Shown here: piece by piece, positions 1-10,414 of the stretch
Numbering within the stretch: the stretch's first letter is position 1
How the letters are laid out: the number at the start of each line of letters is the position of its first letter
Assembly (NCBI GenBank): GCA_029558435.1
Contig: JAKQEZ010000060.1
Span: 1-30,493 of the forward strand
DNA: 30,493 bases
Reading direction: 5' to 3'
Origin: Bacteroidota bacterium
Lineage (GTDB): Bacteria; Bacteroidota; Bacteroidia; Flavobacteriales; Crocinitomicaceae
Translations under genes and position numbers: made by a program
Notes under the pieces: model-generated
Seen by the model: the letters and a program-made list of their open reading frames with translations, nothing else
What the model was told of the DNA's origin: nothing
Databases searched by the model: none

Positions 1-948
1 AAAGTAGCAGTTGTTGGCGATGTAATGATTGACGCCTATTTGCTGGGAAAAGTTACACGTGTTAGTCCAGAAGCACCCGTGCCAGTCGTAAATTTAACCA
101 AACACGAGGAGCGTTTAGGTGGAGCAGCCAACGTTGCATTAAACTTAGTAGCTTTAGGTGCACAACCCATTATGTGTTCATGCGTTGGTGCCGACAAAGA
201 TGGCGATTTGTTAATGCAATTATTGGATAATGCAGGTATTTCTAATGCGGGTATTATCAAAAGTTCGGCACGCATGACAACCGTTAAAACACGTGTTTTA
301 GGAAACAACCAACATCTTTTACGCATTGATGCAGAACAAACGTCGCCGATTAATCAAAATGAAGAAACCGAATTAATTGATAAAGTTAAATCCATTATAG
401 AAAATGGAGTAGATGTCGTTATTTTTGAAGATTACAACAAAGGTGTTTTAACTCCTCGTGTTATTCATGAGTTAATTGCAATTGCTAATAATAAAGGAGT
501 GATAACAACGGTAGACCCGAAAAAAGACAATTTCTTTGAATACAAAAATGTCACCTTGTTTAAACCCAATTTAAAAGAATTAATTGAAGGAACCGGTTTT
601 GATTTCTCATTTAAAGACAATCCCACAGCAATTAATGATGCAATAGCAATTTTAGAAAGCAAGATAAACAATGCCATTTCCTTTGTTACACTATCAGAAT
701 TTGGCGTTTTTATTAAAGATCATGCTGAACAATTTCAAATTGCAGCACATTTAAGAAATATTGCAGATGTAAGTGGAGCAGGAGATACAGTCATTTCAGT
801 GGCCTCATTGTGTCTGGCTGCTGGGGCGCCTATTCAAGTTGTAGCTGCAATTGCAAATATAGCAGGAGGCTTGGTTTGTGAACAAACAGGTGTTGTTTCA
901 ATAAATAAAGAGATTTTGCTAAAAGAATCTAAAAATTTAATGAATTAA
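1..948 (+). CDS. rfaE1: PfkB-family sugar kinase, RfaE1/HldE kinase-domain type (5' end cut)
   Basis: Probable D-glycero-beta-D-manno-heptose-7-phosphate kinase, which phosphorylates the heptose at C1 on the route to ADP-heptose for LPS core. The reading frame is open from base 1 and reads VAVVGDVMIDAYLLG, the usual N-terminal strand of this family. The true start therefore lies upstream, probably by about 10-20 codons, and the ATG at 25 is internal. Visible motifs are VTRVSPEAPVPVV, a GGAANVALN sugar-binding stretch, and DVSGAGDT near the C-terminus, which carries the anion hole and catalytic Asp of ribokinase-like enzymes. The protein ends after the kinase domain, so there is no fused cytidylyltransferase as in E. 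coli HldE. The family assignment is firm; the exact sugar is inferred from family resemblance. No terminator is visible before the next operon. Confidence 0.85.
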   Translation, partial: KVAVVGDVMIDAYLLGKVTRVSPEAPVPVVNLTKHEERLGGAANVALNLVALGAQPIMCSCVGADKDGDLLMQLLDNAGISNAGIIKSSARMTTVKTRVLGNNQHLLRIDAEQTSPINQNEETELIDKVKSIIENGVDVVIFEDYNKGVLTPRVIHELIAIANNKGVITTVDPKKDNFFEYKNVTLFKPNLKELIEGTGFDFSFKDNPTAINDAIAILESKINNAISFVTLSEFGVFIKDHAEQFQIAAHLRNIADVSGAGDTVISVASLCLAAGAPIQVVAAIANIAGGLVCEQTGVVSINKEILLKESKNLMN

Positions 949-1039
949 TTAAACACTATTTGGCATTCTAAAAAAATGAAAAAATATTTTTTTTACGATT
1001 TTGTTAAAAAAATCTGAATAAATAAAAAAATATCATTAC

Positions 1040-1068
1040 TTTAGTCGCCAACTTGTTTACTAATTTTG
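1040..1068 (+). promoter_or_regulatory. Candidate promoter of the T9SS operon (-33 TTTA, -7 TAATTTTG)
   Basis: TAATTTTG at 1061-1068 matches the Bacteroidota -7 consensus TAnnTTTG exactly. TTTA at 1040-1043 lies 17 bases upstream, where the -33 TTTG-like box is expected, with one mismatch. Transcription would start near 1075. That leaves almost no leader for the ATG at 1081 and about 33 bases for the ATG at 1108. The site is read by eye and untested. Confidence 0.5.
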
Positions 1069-1107
1069 GATAAATATTGAATGATATTGCCTAAAAATAA
1101 TACTTAT

Positions 1108-2046
1108 ATGAAAAAAAGATTACTAGTTATCTCAGCTTTTTTATTCACTTTTTCAGGTGGAGTAATGGCTCAACAGGATAAGTTAATTACCCATTTTATT
1201 TATGATAAGATGAGTGTAAATCCTGGTGCTACAGGTTTCGATAGAGATTTGTGCGCAACGTTGATGTACAGAAATCAATGGGATAAAGTAAATGGAGCGC
1301 CAAACTCTGTTGTTTTCAATTTAGAAGCCAACATGAGAAGATGGTTTCCTGGAGGACTAGGTTTGTCTTTTTATCACGATGCAATTGGTTTTAACAGACA
1401 AAACAACTTGTTGTTAAACTATTCTTATCCTTTGGATATCGGAAGTGCTGGTACTTTAGGAATTGGTGTTGGTATTGGTATGATTAATTTTGGTCAAAAT
1501 CCAACATGGGTTCCTCCAACAACACAAAATGATATTTCCTTGCCTGTTGGATTTAATTCAACAAACTTGGATTTAAACTTCGGTTTATACTTCAAAGGAA
1601 ATGCTGATTGGTATGCAGGTATTTCATCTACACACTTAAGCGAGTCGTTATTGAAAAAGAAAATTAATAACGTTGATCACGCTTATCAAACAAAACGTCA
1701 CTATTACATCATGGGGGGTAAGACGTTTAATAACATCGGAAAAAATGATAAAATTGATTTGCAAACATTAATTCGTACTGAATTTACAAAATTTTCTGCA
1801 GATATCAACGCACGTTATATTTGGAGAGATATGTTGTATGGTGGTATTACCTATAGAACAATTGATGCAGTTGGTTTGATGGTAGGTTATATGCCAATCA
1901 ATGGCTTGGTAATCAGTTATTCTTATGATATTACAACAAATAAATTAGCTAGTGTTTCAAGAGGTTCACATGAAATCGCATTGAGATACTGTTATAAATT
2001 ACCGCCGGTGCCGATCCAAACTTCTCGTCACCCAAGATGGTTGTAA
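1108..2046 (+). CDS. porP: PorP/SprF family type IX secretion outer-membrane protein
   Basis: A 312-residue outer-membrane protein of the PorP/SprF family, which associates with the T9SS and helps present adhesins or cargo at the surface. From the ATG at 1108 it starts with a clean signal peptide (KKRLLVISAFLFTFSGGVMA, cleavage before QQ). I prefer this over the ATG at 1081, which would add nine polar residues and sits too close to the predicted transcription start. Family features are the DKMSVNPGATGFDRD stretch just after the signal, and then alternating amphipathic strands (GLGLSFYHDAIGF, LGIGVGIGMINFG, YAGISSTHLSES) as in a beta barrel. It is the first gene of the gldKLMN operon, the same order as porP-porK-L-M-N in Porphyromonas. 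SprF and PorP are hard to tell apart by reading. Confidence 0.88.
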   Translation: MKKRLLVISAFLFTFSGGVMAQQDKLITHFIYDKMSVNPGATGFDRDLCATLMYRNQWDKVNGAPNSVVFNLEANMRRWFPGGLGLSFYHDAIGFNRQNNLLLNYSYPLDIGSAGTLGIGVGIGMINFGQNPTWVPPTTQNDISLPVGFNSTNLDLNFGLYFKGNADWYAGISSTHLSESLLKKKINNVDHAYQTKRHYYIMGGKTFNNIGKNDKIDLQTLIRTEFTKFSADINARYIWRDMLYGGITYRTIDAVGLMVGYMPINGLVISYSYDITTNKLASVSRGSHEIALRYCYKLPPVPIQTSRHPRWL

Positions 2047-2157
2047 TAAAAAAAAATAAAATATATTTGTAACCTTTTTCAGGCAATGCCGTTACATCAA
2101 AAAAGAATTGATCCTGTAGTACGTAATTTTTGATTCGGCAAATTAAAACGAGGTAGA

Positions 2158-3705
2158 ATGAAAAAACTTTTGTTAATTGGTTTTGTTGGTGCAATTTTCG
2201 CTTCTTGTCAGACAAGAACTGGGCACTTAACTGGAACACTTGGAAGACCGGTTTATCATCCACAAATTCCACTTGGGATGGTTTACATTAAAGCTGGTTC
2301 CTATCAAATGGGTGAAGACGATCAAGATGTACCGTTTTTACACCAAACGCGTGCTAAAACTGCGTCTGTCCAAGCATTTTATATGGACCAAACGGAAATC
2401 TCCAATAATGAGTATCGCCAATTCGTAGATTGGGTGCGTGACTCTATTGCTAGAGAAAAAATTTACTTATCAGATTTGATGGAAGATGAAGATGCGTCAA
2501 AATTCATCAACTATTCTGAATTGTATTTTGATGAAGGTGCATTGGAATATGTTGATTTTGAACCTTCAGATAGAGATATCAATAGTAGTATTTTTAGCTT
2601 GAATTGGGATAGAAAGTTCTCTTATGAAGACCCTATGCTCGTGCCGATTTTAGCGGATATGTATTATCCACAACCACAACGTTTCTATAAACGTCGTGAA
2701 ATCGATACAAGAAAATTAATGTTCCGTTATTATTGGATTGATTTAGTAGAAGCTGCTAGAAGAGGACGAATTGATATCGTGCAAGATGGTTATGATTTCC
2801 AAGGCACTAAACAAGCAGATAATCACCGTACGTTGAACACAGGGCCACATCCGTTTACACAAGAACCTCAAGGTCAAGATTTGGATATGGGTGGGTTCAA
2901 TAAAAAAGGACAAAACAATGCTATTCGTGGACACGAAAACCGTCAACGTTTTATCATTGATGAAATAATAAATGTTTATCCAGATACATTATGTTGGGTT
3001 CGTGATTTCACTTACTCGTTCCACGATCCAATGACAAATATGTATTTCTGGCATCCTGCTTATGATAATTACCCAGTTGTAGGTGTAACTTGGCAACAAG
3101 CAAAAGCTTTCTCAGTTTGGAGAACGCAATTGTTGAACAGCTGGTTGGCAGAGATGGGTGAATTGTTTGTAAATGATTTCCGTTTACCAACAGAAACTGA
3201 GTGGGAAAGAGCTGCAAGAGGTGACTTGAATATGTCTCAATACCCTTGGGGTGGACCATATGTTCGTAACGAATCAGGATGTTTCTTAGGAAACTTTAAA
3301 CCAATGAGAGGTCGCTACTTCGAAGATGGTGGTTTCCACACAGTAAAAGTTTATTCGTATAACCCTAACGGATTTGGATTGTACTGTATGGCTGGAAACG
3401 TTTCAGAATGGTGTGAATCTGCGTACGATGAATCAATGTACGAATTCTCACATGACCTGAATACAGAATACAGATATGATGCAATGGACTGGGATCCACC
3501 TTCAATGAAACGTAAAGTTACACGTGGTGGTTCATGGAAAGATATAGGATATTATATTAGAACTGCAACTCGTAGTTACGAGTACCAAGATACTGCTAAG
3601 TCGTTCTTAGGATTCCGAAACGTGGCAACACACTTAGGAAGAGGAGGAAGTGACTTCTCGAAAGAGGGAGGCGAAGAAATTCGTAGCGACATAAACCTTC
3701 GCTAA
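2158..3705 (+). CDS. gldK: GldK, T9SS ring lipoprotein with FGE-sulfatase-like domain
   Basis: A 515-residue lipoprotein, GldK/PorK, which with GldN/PorN forms the periplasmic ring of the T9SS under the outer membrane. The N-terminus is a lipoprotein signal (KKLLLIGFVGAIFAS then Cys17). From about residue 35 comes a formylglycine-generating-enzyme-like fold: GMVYIKAGSYQMG near the start, DQTEISNNEYRQFVDW, FRLPTETEWERAARGD, a GNVSEWCES segment and RGGSWKDIGYY at the C-terminal end. The two active-site cysteines of true FGE enzymes, which follow the GGS motif, are absent here. The domain is thus structural rather than catalytic. A long insert (roughly residues 110-290) splits the fold, as is usual for GldK. 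It lies 111 bases after porP and 59 before gldL. Confidence 0.95.
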   Translation: MKKLLLIGFVGAIFASCQTRTGHLTGTLGRPVYHPQIPLGMVYIKAGSYQMGEDDQDVPFLHQTRAKTASVQAFYMDQTEISNNEYRQFVDWVRDSIAREKIYLSDLMEDEDASKFINYSELYFDEGALEYVDFEPSDRDINSSIFSLNWDRKFSYEDPMLVPILADMYYPQPQRFYKRREIDTRKLMFRYYWIDLVEAARRGRIDIVQDGYDFQGTKQADNHRTLNTGPHPFTQEPQGQDLDMGGFNKKGQNNAIRGHENRQRFIIDEIINVYPDTLCWVRDFTYSFHDPMTNMYFWHPAYDNYPVVGVTWQQAKAFSVWRTQLLNSWLAEMGELFVNDFRLPTETEWERAARGDLNMSQYPWGGPYVRNESGCFLGNFKPMRGRYFEDGGFHTVKVYSYNPNGFGLYCMAGNVSEWCESAYDESMYEFSHDLNTEYRYDAMDWDPPSMKRKVTRGGSWKDIGYYIRTATRSYEYQDTAKSFLGFRNVATHLGRGGSDFSKEGGEEIRSDINLR

Positions 3706-3764
3706 GAATAAACAAAAACAATCTAAAATTAATTAATTAAAAACCAAAAAAAACTAGAAGAATT

Positions 3765-4586
3765 ATGAAACCAGGAAGTAAAAGTTGGAAAAAGTTTATG
3801 GCTAAGTTGTACGGTTTTGGTGCAGCAGTTGTAATCGTGGGAGCGTTATTTAAAATTCAGCACTACCCAGGGGCGTCGTTGATGCTTGTATTGGGTTTGA
3901 GTACTGAGGCATTGATCTTTATTTTCTCTGCATTTGAACCAATTCACGAAGATCCGAAGTGGGAATTAGTTTACCCAGAATTAGCTTTAGGAGATTCAGA
4001 AGAATTAGACAAAGATGCTTTACCAGTTGCTAGTGGTAGAGGAGGAAGAGGTGGTTCTGGAACTGGTGTTACAGAACACTTAGATAATTTGTTGGCTGAA
4101 GCTAAAATTGATGGTGAATTAATTGGAAGATTAGGTGATGGTATGCGTCGTTTAGGTGACAATGCAGCACAATTGTCTTCTGTAACTACAGCTGCAGCAG
4201 CAACTGATTCTTATGTAAATAGCTTACAAGCAGCATCTCAAAAAGTATCTTCTTTATCTGAAGCTTACGAAAGAGCATCTGTTTCTATCTCTGGTTTAAC
4301 TTCAACAACTGCTGAAGGTGAATCATTTGGTGAGCAAATGCAAAAAGTTTCTAAAAACTTGGCTGCATTGAACAATGTATATGAATTACAATTAAAAGGT
4401 TCAACTAACCATTTAGAAGCAACTGAGAAATTCCAACAACAAGTTACTGACATGATGAAAAACTTGTCTGAGTCTGTTGAAGATACTCGTTTGTATAAAG
4501 AAAACATGGCAATGTTGTCTAAAAACTTAACTGACTTGAATACCGTTTATGGTAACATGTTAAAAGCAATGACAATCACTAAATAA
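3765..4586 (+). CDS. gldL: GldL, inner-membrane motor subunit of T9SS
   Basis: A 273-residue inner-membrane protein, GldL/PorL, which with GldM forms the proton-motive-force-driven motor that powers T9SS secretion and gliding. Two membrane segments lie near the N-terminus (about residues 15-33 and 38-57). They flank a FKIQHYPG turn, and the second carries Glu48, matching the glutamate known to be essential in GldL of Flavobacterium. A glycine/arginine-rich linker follows (SGRGGRGGSGTG, about residues 88-101). The rest is a long Ala/Ser/Gln-rich cytoplasmic region with coiled-coil character (heptad-like AAQLSSVTTAAAATDSYVNS, then NLAALNNVYELQL and NLTDLNTVYGNML). The last two are near-repeats of each other. 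The start ATG at 3765 gives the standard N-terminus MKPGSKSWKKF. The next gene, gldM, starts 56 bases on. Confidence 0.96.
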   Translation: MKPGSKSWKKFMAKLYGFGAAVVIVGALFKIQHYPGASLMLVLGLSTEALIFIFSAFEPIHEDPKWELVYPELALGDSEELDKDALPVASGRGGRGGSGTGVTEHLDNLLAEAKIDGELIGRLGDGMRRLGDNAAQLSSVTTAAAATDSYVNSLQAASQKVSSLSEAYERASVSISGLTSTTAEGESFGEQMQKVSKNLAALNNVYELQLKGSTNHLEATEKFQQQVTDMMKNLSESVEDTRLYKENMAMLSKNLTDLNTVYGNMLKAMTITK

Positions 4587-4642
4587 GAAACGATTGATTA
4601 TTGCATAATTTATTATTATTAAACTAATAAAATTTATTTAAC

Positions 4643-6400
<1,758 letters not shown>

Positions 6401-6421
6401 TTGTATTTTAATTCAAAAGTT

Positions 6422-7435
6422 ATGAAGAGTCTATTTATTAACATAGCGGCAATTTTAGCAGTAGGATTTTCTTACGCTCAAATTGAAGATGCAGGACCTG
6501 TTAATAGCCCAAATCCTGGGATTATTGATGGTGTTGTTCTTAAAGAACACATTCCTACTAAGCGTATGATTCCTTATGAGTTTGTTCGTGAAGCAGACGT
6601 AATGTGGAGTAAACGTGTATGGCAATCGATAGATCTTCGTGAACGAATGAACCATGCGTTGTACTATCCATTTGATGAAATTACACCTGCAGGTGAATGG
6701 ATTAAACATGGTGAAAGATGGAGTTTGTGGACAGTAATACGTCACAACATCCTTAATGGAAAATTAACTGTCTTTTTGCCATACAATCCAAACAATCAAT
6801 TTGGTGAGTGGGATGGTGATCAACTAAAGTATGCGTTATATCCTGAACAAGGTTTAACATACTATACAGATTCTGTTTATAGAGAAAAAATTCTTTATTG
6901 TTTAGGGAAACTTGGACCACAAAGTGATATTCCTTTAACAGATGAATATGGTGATCCTTTAGTAATCACTTTGCCTGACGGAACACAAGAGTTTAAATAT
7001 CCACCTCGTGATACGATTTGGTATAATTCAAAGAATATCATTGAATACCGTATCAAAGAAGAATGGTTTTTTGACAAAGAGCGTTCTGTAATAGATCAAC
7101 GTATTTTAGCAATCGCACCTGTTGTGTACAAAATGGAAGTGGATGCACAAGGAAATGAAAGTGTAGGTGGAACTATGGAATTGTTCTGGTTGTATTTTCC
7201 ACACTGTCGTTTTGTCTTCAATAACTATTTTTGTTACAACGATCAAAATGATGCGCAATGGATGAGTTTTGATGATTTATTCTGGAAACGTAGATTTAGT
7301 TCATACATCATTAAAGAAAGTAATGGTTTTGACAGAAAAATTGAAACTTACAGAAGTGGTGTTGATGCGCTAAGAGAATCTGAAAAAATTAAAGAAGGAA
7401 TTAGAACTTTTGAACACGATTTGTGGGATTTCTAA
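6422..7435 (+). CDS. gldN: GldN, T9SS periplasmic ring protein
   Basis: A 337-residue GldN/PorN protein, the partner of the GldK lipoprotein in the periplasmic ring of the T9SS. I start it at the ATG at 6422, which opens a proper signal peptide (KSLFINIAAILAVGFSYA, then QIEDAG). The in-frame TTG at 6401 directly follows the gldM stop and would place polar residues before the signal. Family features are the conserved stretch from VLKEHIPTKRMIPYEFVRE through DVMWSKRVWQSIDLRERMN to HALYYP near the N-terminus, and EEWFFDKERSVIDQRILAIAP in the middle. The C-terminus (SSYIIKESNGFDRKI) is also typical. It is the last gene of the operon, closed by the hairpin 20 bases downstream. Confidence 0.95.
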   Translation: MKSLFINIAAILAVGFSYAQIEDAGPVNSPNPGIIDGVVLKEHIPTKRMIPYEFVREADVMWSKRVWQSIDLRERMNHALYYPFDEITPAGEWIKHGERWSLWTVIRHNILNGKLTVFLPYNPNNQFGEWDGDQLKYALYPEQGLTYYTDSVYREKILYCLGKLGPQSDIPLTDEYGDPLVITLPDGTQEFKYPPRDTIWYNSKNIIEYRIKEEWFFDKERSVIDQRILAIAPVVYKMEVDAQGNESVGGTMELFWLYFPHCRFVFNNYFCYNDQNDAQWMSFDDLFWKRRFSSYIIKESNGFDRKIETYRSGVDALRESEKIKEGIRTFEHDLWDF

Positions 7436-7454
7436 TCTAATTTAATAAACATTT

Positions 7455-7485
7455 AAGGCTCGAATTTATTTCGAGCCTTTTTTTT
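7455..7485 (+). terminator. Rho-independent terminator ending the porP-gldKLMN operon
   Basis: A perfect 10-bp stem (AAGGCTCGAA paired with TTCGAGCCTT) with a 5-base loop, followed by an uninterrupted T tract to 7485. It starts 19 bases after the gldN stop and marks the operon end. Confidence 0.93.
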
Positions 7486-7497
7486 GATTTTTTTTCT

Positions 7498-7505
7498 TAT
7501 ATTTG
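7498..7505 (+). promoter_or_regulatory. Candidate -7 promoter element for the usp-cvfB pair
   Basis: TATATTTG matches the Bacteroidota -7 consensus TAnnTTTG exactly. It lies just past the gldN terminator, in a T-rich stretch, with a predicted transcription start about 11 bases before the ATG at 7523. No clear -33 box at ideal spacing. Confidence 0.5.
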
Positions 7506-7522
7506 ATTACATATTTAGCTTT

Positions 7523-8329
7523 ATGAATAAAAACTTATATTTTGTACCTCATGACCTTACAGAAGTAGGTGATAGCGCGTTGAATTATGCCTTGCATATT
7601 TGTCACAAAGTTGATGCAGAAATAAGAATTCTTCATTTAATTTCTGATAAAGCAGAAGCTATTAAAGCATCTGCAAAATTAGATGCAATTATTAATAACT
7701 TGTCTCCTGAGAACAAGGAGAAAGTAACCAAGCAAATTGCTATAGGTTCTATTTTTGAAGATATTGGTAAGTTAGCAACCAAAGAAGGTGCGCAATTAAT
7801 AATCATGGGAACTCACGGACAAAAAGGGTTTCAAAAATTATTTATGAGTTATGCTATGCAAGTAATCACTAGTTGTGATATACCGTTTGTAATTGTACAA
7901 AAAAACACACCAATTAAAAATTTGAATAAAATTGTTATTCCTATTGATTTGACCAAAGAAAGCTTGCAAGTTGTTAATATTGCAGGAGATTTAGCAACCA
8001 TGTTTGATGCTGAAGTTCATGTGATTGGTGAAAAACAAACCGATGAACATTTGAATATTACATTAAAAAATAGAATTTACATTATTAATAATCGTTACGA
8101 GGAACGAAATATTAAATGCCATATCGAACAAGTTAAAAGTGGGGGTTCTTATTCTGCAAAAGTGCTTGAATATGCTGAAAAGAATAGCATAGATATGATT
8201 GCAATTGCCTATCATACTGAAAGTATTTTACCACAATTTGATAAATTTGCTCAAAACTTAATTACAAACGATAAAATGTTACCTTGCTTGGTGTTAAATT
8301 CTAAATTAGCATCTTCTTTATATTATTAA
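7523..8329 (+). CDS. Universal stress protein with two UspA domains
   Basis: A 268-residue cytoplasmic protein of the universal stress family. Two UspA folds sit in tandem. Domain 1 (about residues 1-130) starts NLYFVPHDLTEVGDSALNYA and has a GTHGQKGF loop like the ATP-binding loop of nucleotide-binding Usp proteins, though the usual Gly-Ser end of that motif reads MSY here. Domain 2 (about 137-268) starts KIVIPIDLTKESLQVV and is more degenerate, with no obvious GxxG loop. I use the ATG at 7523 because it opens directly on the first Usp strand; the TTG at 7484 lies inside the terminator T tract. It is followed after one base by the S1-domain gene, so the two form an operon. The specific role is unknown. 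Confidence 0.88.
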   Translation: MNKNLYFVPHDLTEVGDSALNYALHICHKVDAEIRILHLISDKAEAIKASAKLDAIINNLSPENKEKVTKQIAIGSIFEDIGKLATKEGAQLIIMGTHGQKGFQKLFMSYAMQVITSCDIPFVIVQKNTPIKNLNKIVIPIDLTKESLQVVNIAGDLATMFDAEVHVIGEKQTDEHLNITLKNRIYIINNRYEERNIKCHIEQVKSGGSYSAKVLEYAEKNSIDMIAIAYHTESILPQFDKFAQNLITNDKMLPCLVLNSKLASSLYY

Positions 8330-8330
8330 A

Positions 8331-9161
8331 ATGAGAGTCGGAGAAATTAATAGATTAAGAATTTTACGTTTTACAAGTGTAGGAGCCTATTTAGGGGATG
8401 AAAAGGATAACGATATTCTTCTTCCCAATAAATATTTAACTGATGACATGCTACTTGACGATGATGTGGATGTTTTCGTTTATCGCGATTCTGAAGATAG
8501 ATTGGTTGCAACAACTGAAAAACCTTTTGTAAATCTAAACGAATTTGCCTTGTTATCAATTACCGATGTGAATTTCTTTGGTGCATTTGCCGATTGGGGC
8601 TTGGAAAAAGAATTGATGATTCCGTTCAAAGAACAGCACTTGAAATTAGCGATAGATAAATCGTATATTGTAACTCTTCAACGTGATGATGCAACCGATC
8701 GATTGTTTGGTTCAACAAAAGTTAATCGCTATTTAATTAAATGCGAAGACGAGTCAGTAATTAATAAAGCTCAAAAAATATTGATTACTGAATCAACAGA
8801 TTTAGGCTTTAAATGTATCGTCTCTAACAAATATAATGGACTCATTTATCATTCTGATTTTAATAATGCATTTAAAAGAGGTGATATTGTAGAAGGCTAT
8901 ATTTACAACATTCGTAAGGATGGAAAAGTGGATATCCGTCTTGGAAAACCAGGGTATTTACGAATCGATGAAAATGTAGAAAAGTTAAGTAAAATTTTAC
9001 AACGATTAGGTAAATTAAGTATAACGGATAAAAGCTCTCCAGAACTCATTCAAGAAACTGTAGGGATGAGTAAAAAAGTATTTAAGCAAGCAGTTGGAAA
9101 TCTCTACAAGCAACGTTTAATTGCGTTAAAGGAAGACGGAATTGTTTGGTTGAACAATTAA
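8331..9161 (+). CDS. CvfB-family S1-domain RNA-binding protein
   Basis: A 276-residue cytoplasmic protein of the CvfB/YitL family. Members carry S1-like OB folds plus a C-terminal winged helix and bind RNA; in Staphylococcus CvfB affects virulence-gene expression. Visible features are an N-terminal S1-like fold (GEINRLRILRFTSVGAYLGD), a second S1 repeat with SITDVNFFGAFADWGLEKEL at about residues 80-100, and a third (EGYIYNIRKDGKVDIRLGKPG) at about 187-207. The C-terminal winged helix is recognisable from SPELIQETVGMSKKVFKQAVG followed by LYKQRLI. Length and order agree with the family. It follows the stress protein by one base. Its stop overlaps the stop of the convergent gene on the other strand, with no room for a terminator. 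Confidence 0.86.
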   Translation: MRVGEINRLRILRFTSVGAYLGDEKDNDILLPNKYLTDDMLLDDDVDVFVYRDSEDRLVATTEKPFVNLNEFALLSITDVNFFGAFADWGLEKELMIPFKEQHLKLAIDKSYIVTLQRDDATDRLFGSTKVNRYLIKCEDESVINKAQKILITESTDLGFKCIVSNKYNGLIYHSDFNNAFKRGDIVEGYIYNIRKDGKVDIRLGKPGYLRIDENVEKLSKILQRLGKLSITDKSSPELIQETVGMSKKVFKQAVGNLYKQRLIALKEDGIVWLNN

Positions 9162-9523
9162 TATTGTCCGGTACTCAATAAAACAAGCGTACAAGCTTCT
9201 TCGTAGGCAATATTGTTGTTCGAAAGCATTGTTTCAAACTCGCTATTTTCTGTTCCAGGATTAAAGATAACGCGTTTCGGACGCAATCCAATGATGTAGT
9301 CGTAAAAATCAACCTGACGGGCTGGATTTACATACAAGGTCACTGTGTTTATGTCTTCAAATGGGTGTTTTTCGGTGTGTATTAAAACACCTGCAACTTC
9401 TCCAGATTTTAGTCCAATTGCTTCCACCTCATGCTGGTGTGCACGTAACATCGAAATGGCTTTAAACGAATAACGCTCAGGATTTGTGCTAGCACCAATG
9501 ACCAAAGTTTTTTTAGATTCCAT
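9158..9523 (-). CDS. CoA-binding domain protein (YccU-like)
   Basis: A 121-residue single-domain protein with a Rossmann CoA-binding fold of the YccU type. The N-terminus KTLVIGASTNPERYSFKA is the typical nucleotide-binding loop, and RPKRVIFNPGTENSE is the conserved second motif of this family. Proteins of this type bind CoA in the crystal, but no general function is established. It is the last gene of the pigment-type operon, nine bases after the acyltransferase stop. That suggests either a loose link to acyl metabolism or simple read-through hitch-hiking. Its stop shares bases with the convergent S1-domain gene. Confidence 0.85.
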   Translation of the reverse strand: MESKKTLVIGASTNPERYSFKAISMLRAHQHEVEAIGLKSGEVAGVLIHTEKHPFEDINTVTLYVNPARQVDFYDYIIGLRPKRVIFNPGTENSEFETMLSNNNIAYEEACTLVLLSTGQY

Positions 9524-9532
9524 ATCCGAAAG

Positions 9533-10408
9533 TTAATCAAAATAGTTGTAAAAATTAAACCATTGATTGGGATATTTTTTCACTAATTCTTCTAATCGAT
9601 GAACATAAAGTTGCGCCATTTCCTCGGGAGATTGTACATCTACACCTCCAATTAATGCATCTGTGGCACTTAACGAAAAATGAAATTTATCTTTTACGGC
9701 AAATACAAAAGTAACTGGAACTTTGAATTTAAAAGCCATGATGAACGGTCCAGCAGGAAATTGCGTCGGTTGATTCAAAAAGGAAATGGTAAATGTTTTT
9801 TGACCTTCGGTAATGCGATCGGCATGTAAGGCAATTAGTTCATTATTTTTTAAAGCTTTGTGAATGAGAATCAAATGCGATAAATCGTCTTTTAACGGAA
9901 TGAGATTGTAGTTGACTTGTTCCACACTTTCATCAATGTATTGCTTTATTTTTTCAACTTCTGCATCCAACATTAAAACGTTTATTTTAGATGTGATGCG
10001 TTCGCCAATTAAACTTCCTGCATTTTCCCAATTACCAACGTGACCAGAAATTAAAAAACCACCTTTACCTGCTTGGTGTATGTTTCTGAGTACTTCTTCT
10101 TTTTCAAAAGAATGGGTGTAAATCTTTTTTCGCTCTGTGCGCAAGGCAATTCTGTCAATAATAATGGTGCCAAATTCATAAAAAGTACGCGTTGCAAAAC
10201 GTACACTTTTCCATTTATTAAAGCCAAATCCACGTTGGTAAAATTGCACTAATGCTTTGCGTTGTTTAGAGGCAAATAGTACAAAGTAGCCAGATACCCA
10301 AAAGCAGAAAAAATAAGAAACCCGTACACCTAAAAAGCGTATCAATGCAATGAAAAAACGGTAACCCCAAAGAGAACCCTTAGTTTTACCATCCCATTTT
10401 TTTTCCAT
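9533..10408 (-). CDS. LpxL/HtrB-like lysophospholipid acyltransferase
   Basis: A 291-residue membrane-associated acyltransferase of the LpxL/HtrB family. One N-terminal hydrophobic segment (about residues 18-46) is followed by the catalytic HX4E box, His123 to Glu128 (GHVGNWE). A second conserved block is ALHADRITEG, and the motif near FPAGPFIMAFKFKVPVTFVF matches the FPxG region of the family. In aryl-polyene and flexirubin clusters such enzymes are thought to transfer the finished polyene from ACP to a lipid acceptor. The ACP gene is immediately upstream (6-base gap), which fits that role better than lipid A synthesis. No adjoining lpx genes are seen. The acceptor is inferred, not shown. 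Confidence 0.85.
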   Translation of the reverse strand: MEKKWDGKTKGSLWGYRFFIALIRFLGVRVSYFFCFWVSGYFVLFASKQRKALVQFYQRGFGFNKWKSVRFATRTFYEFGTIIIDRIALRTERKKIYTHSFEKEEVLRNIHQAGKGGFLISGHVGNWENAGSLIGERITSKINVLMLDAEVEKIKQYIDESVEQVNYNLIPLKDDLSHLILIHKALKNNELIALHADRITEGQKTFTISFLNQPTQFPAGPFIMAFKFKVPVTFVFAVKDKFHFSLSATDALIGGVDVQSPEEMAQLYVHRLEELVKKYPNQWFNFYNYFD

Positions 10409-10414
10409 GAAAAA

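Noticed and set aside
1081..1107. Upstream ATG at 1081 as the start of the PorP/SprF gene
   Set aside because: It would put nine polar residues before a clean signal peptide and lies only about 6 bases after the predicted transcription start; the ATG at 1108 fits both.
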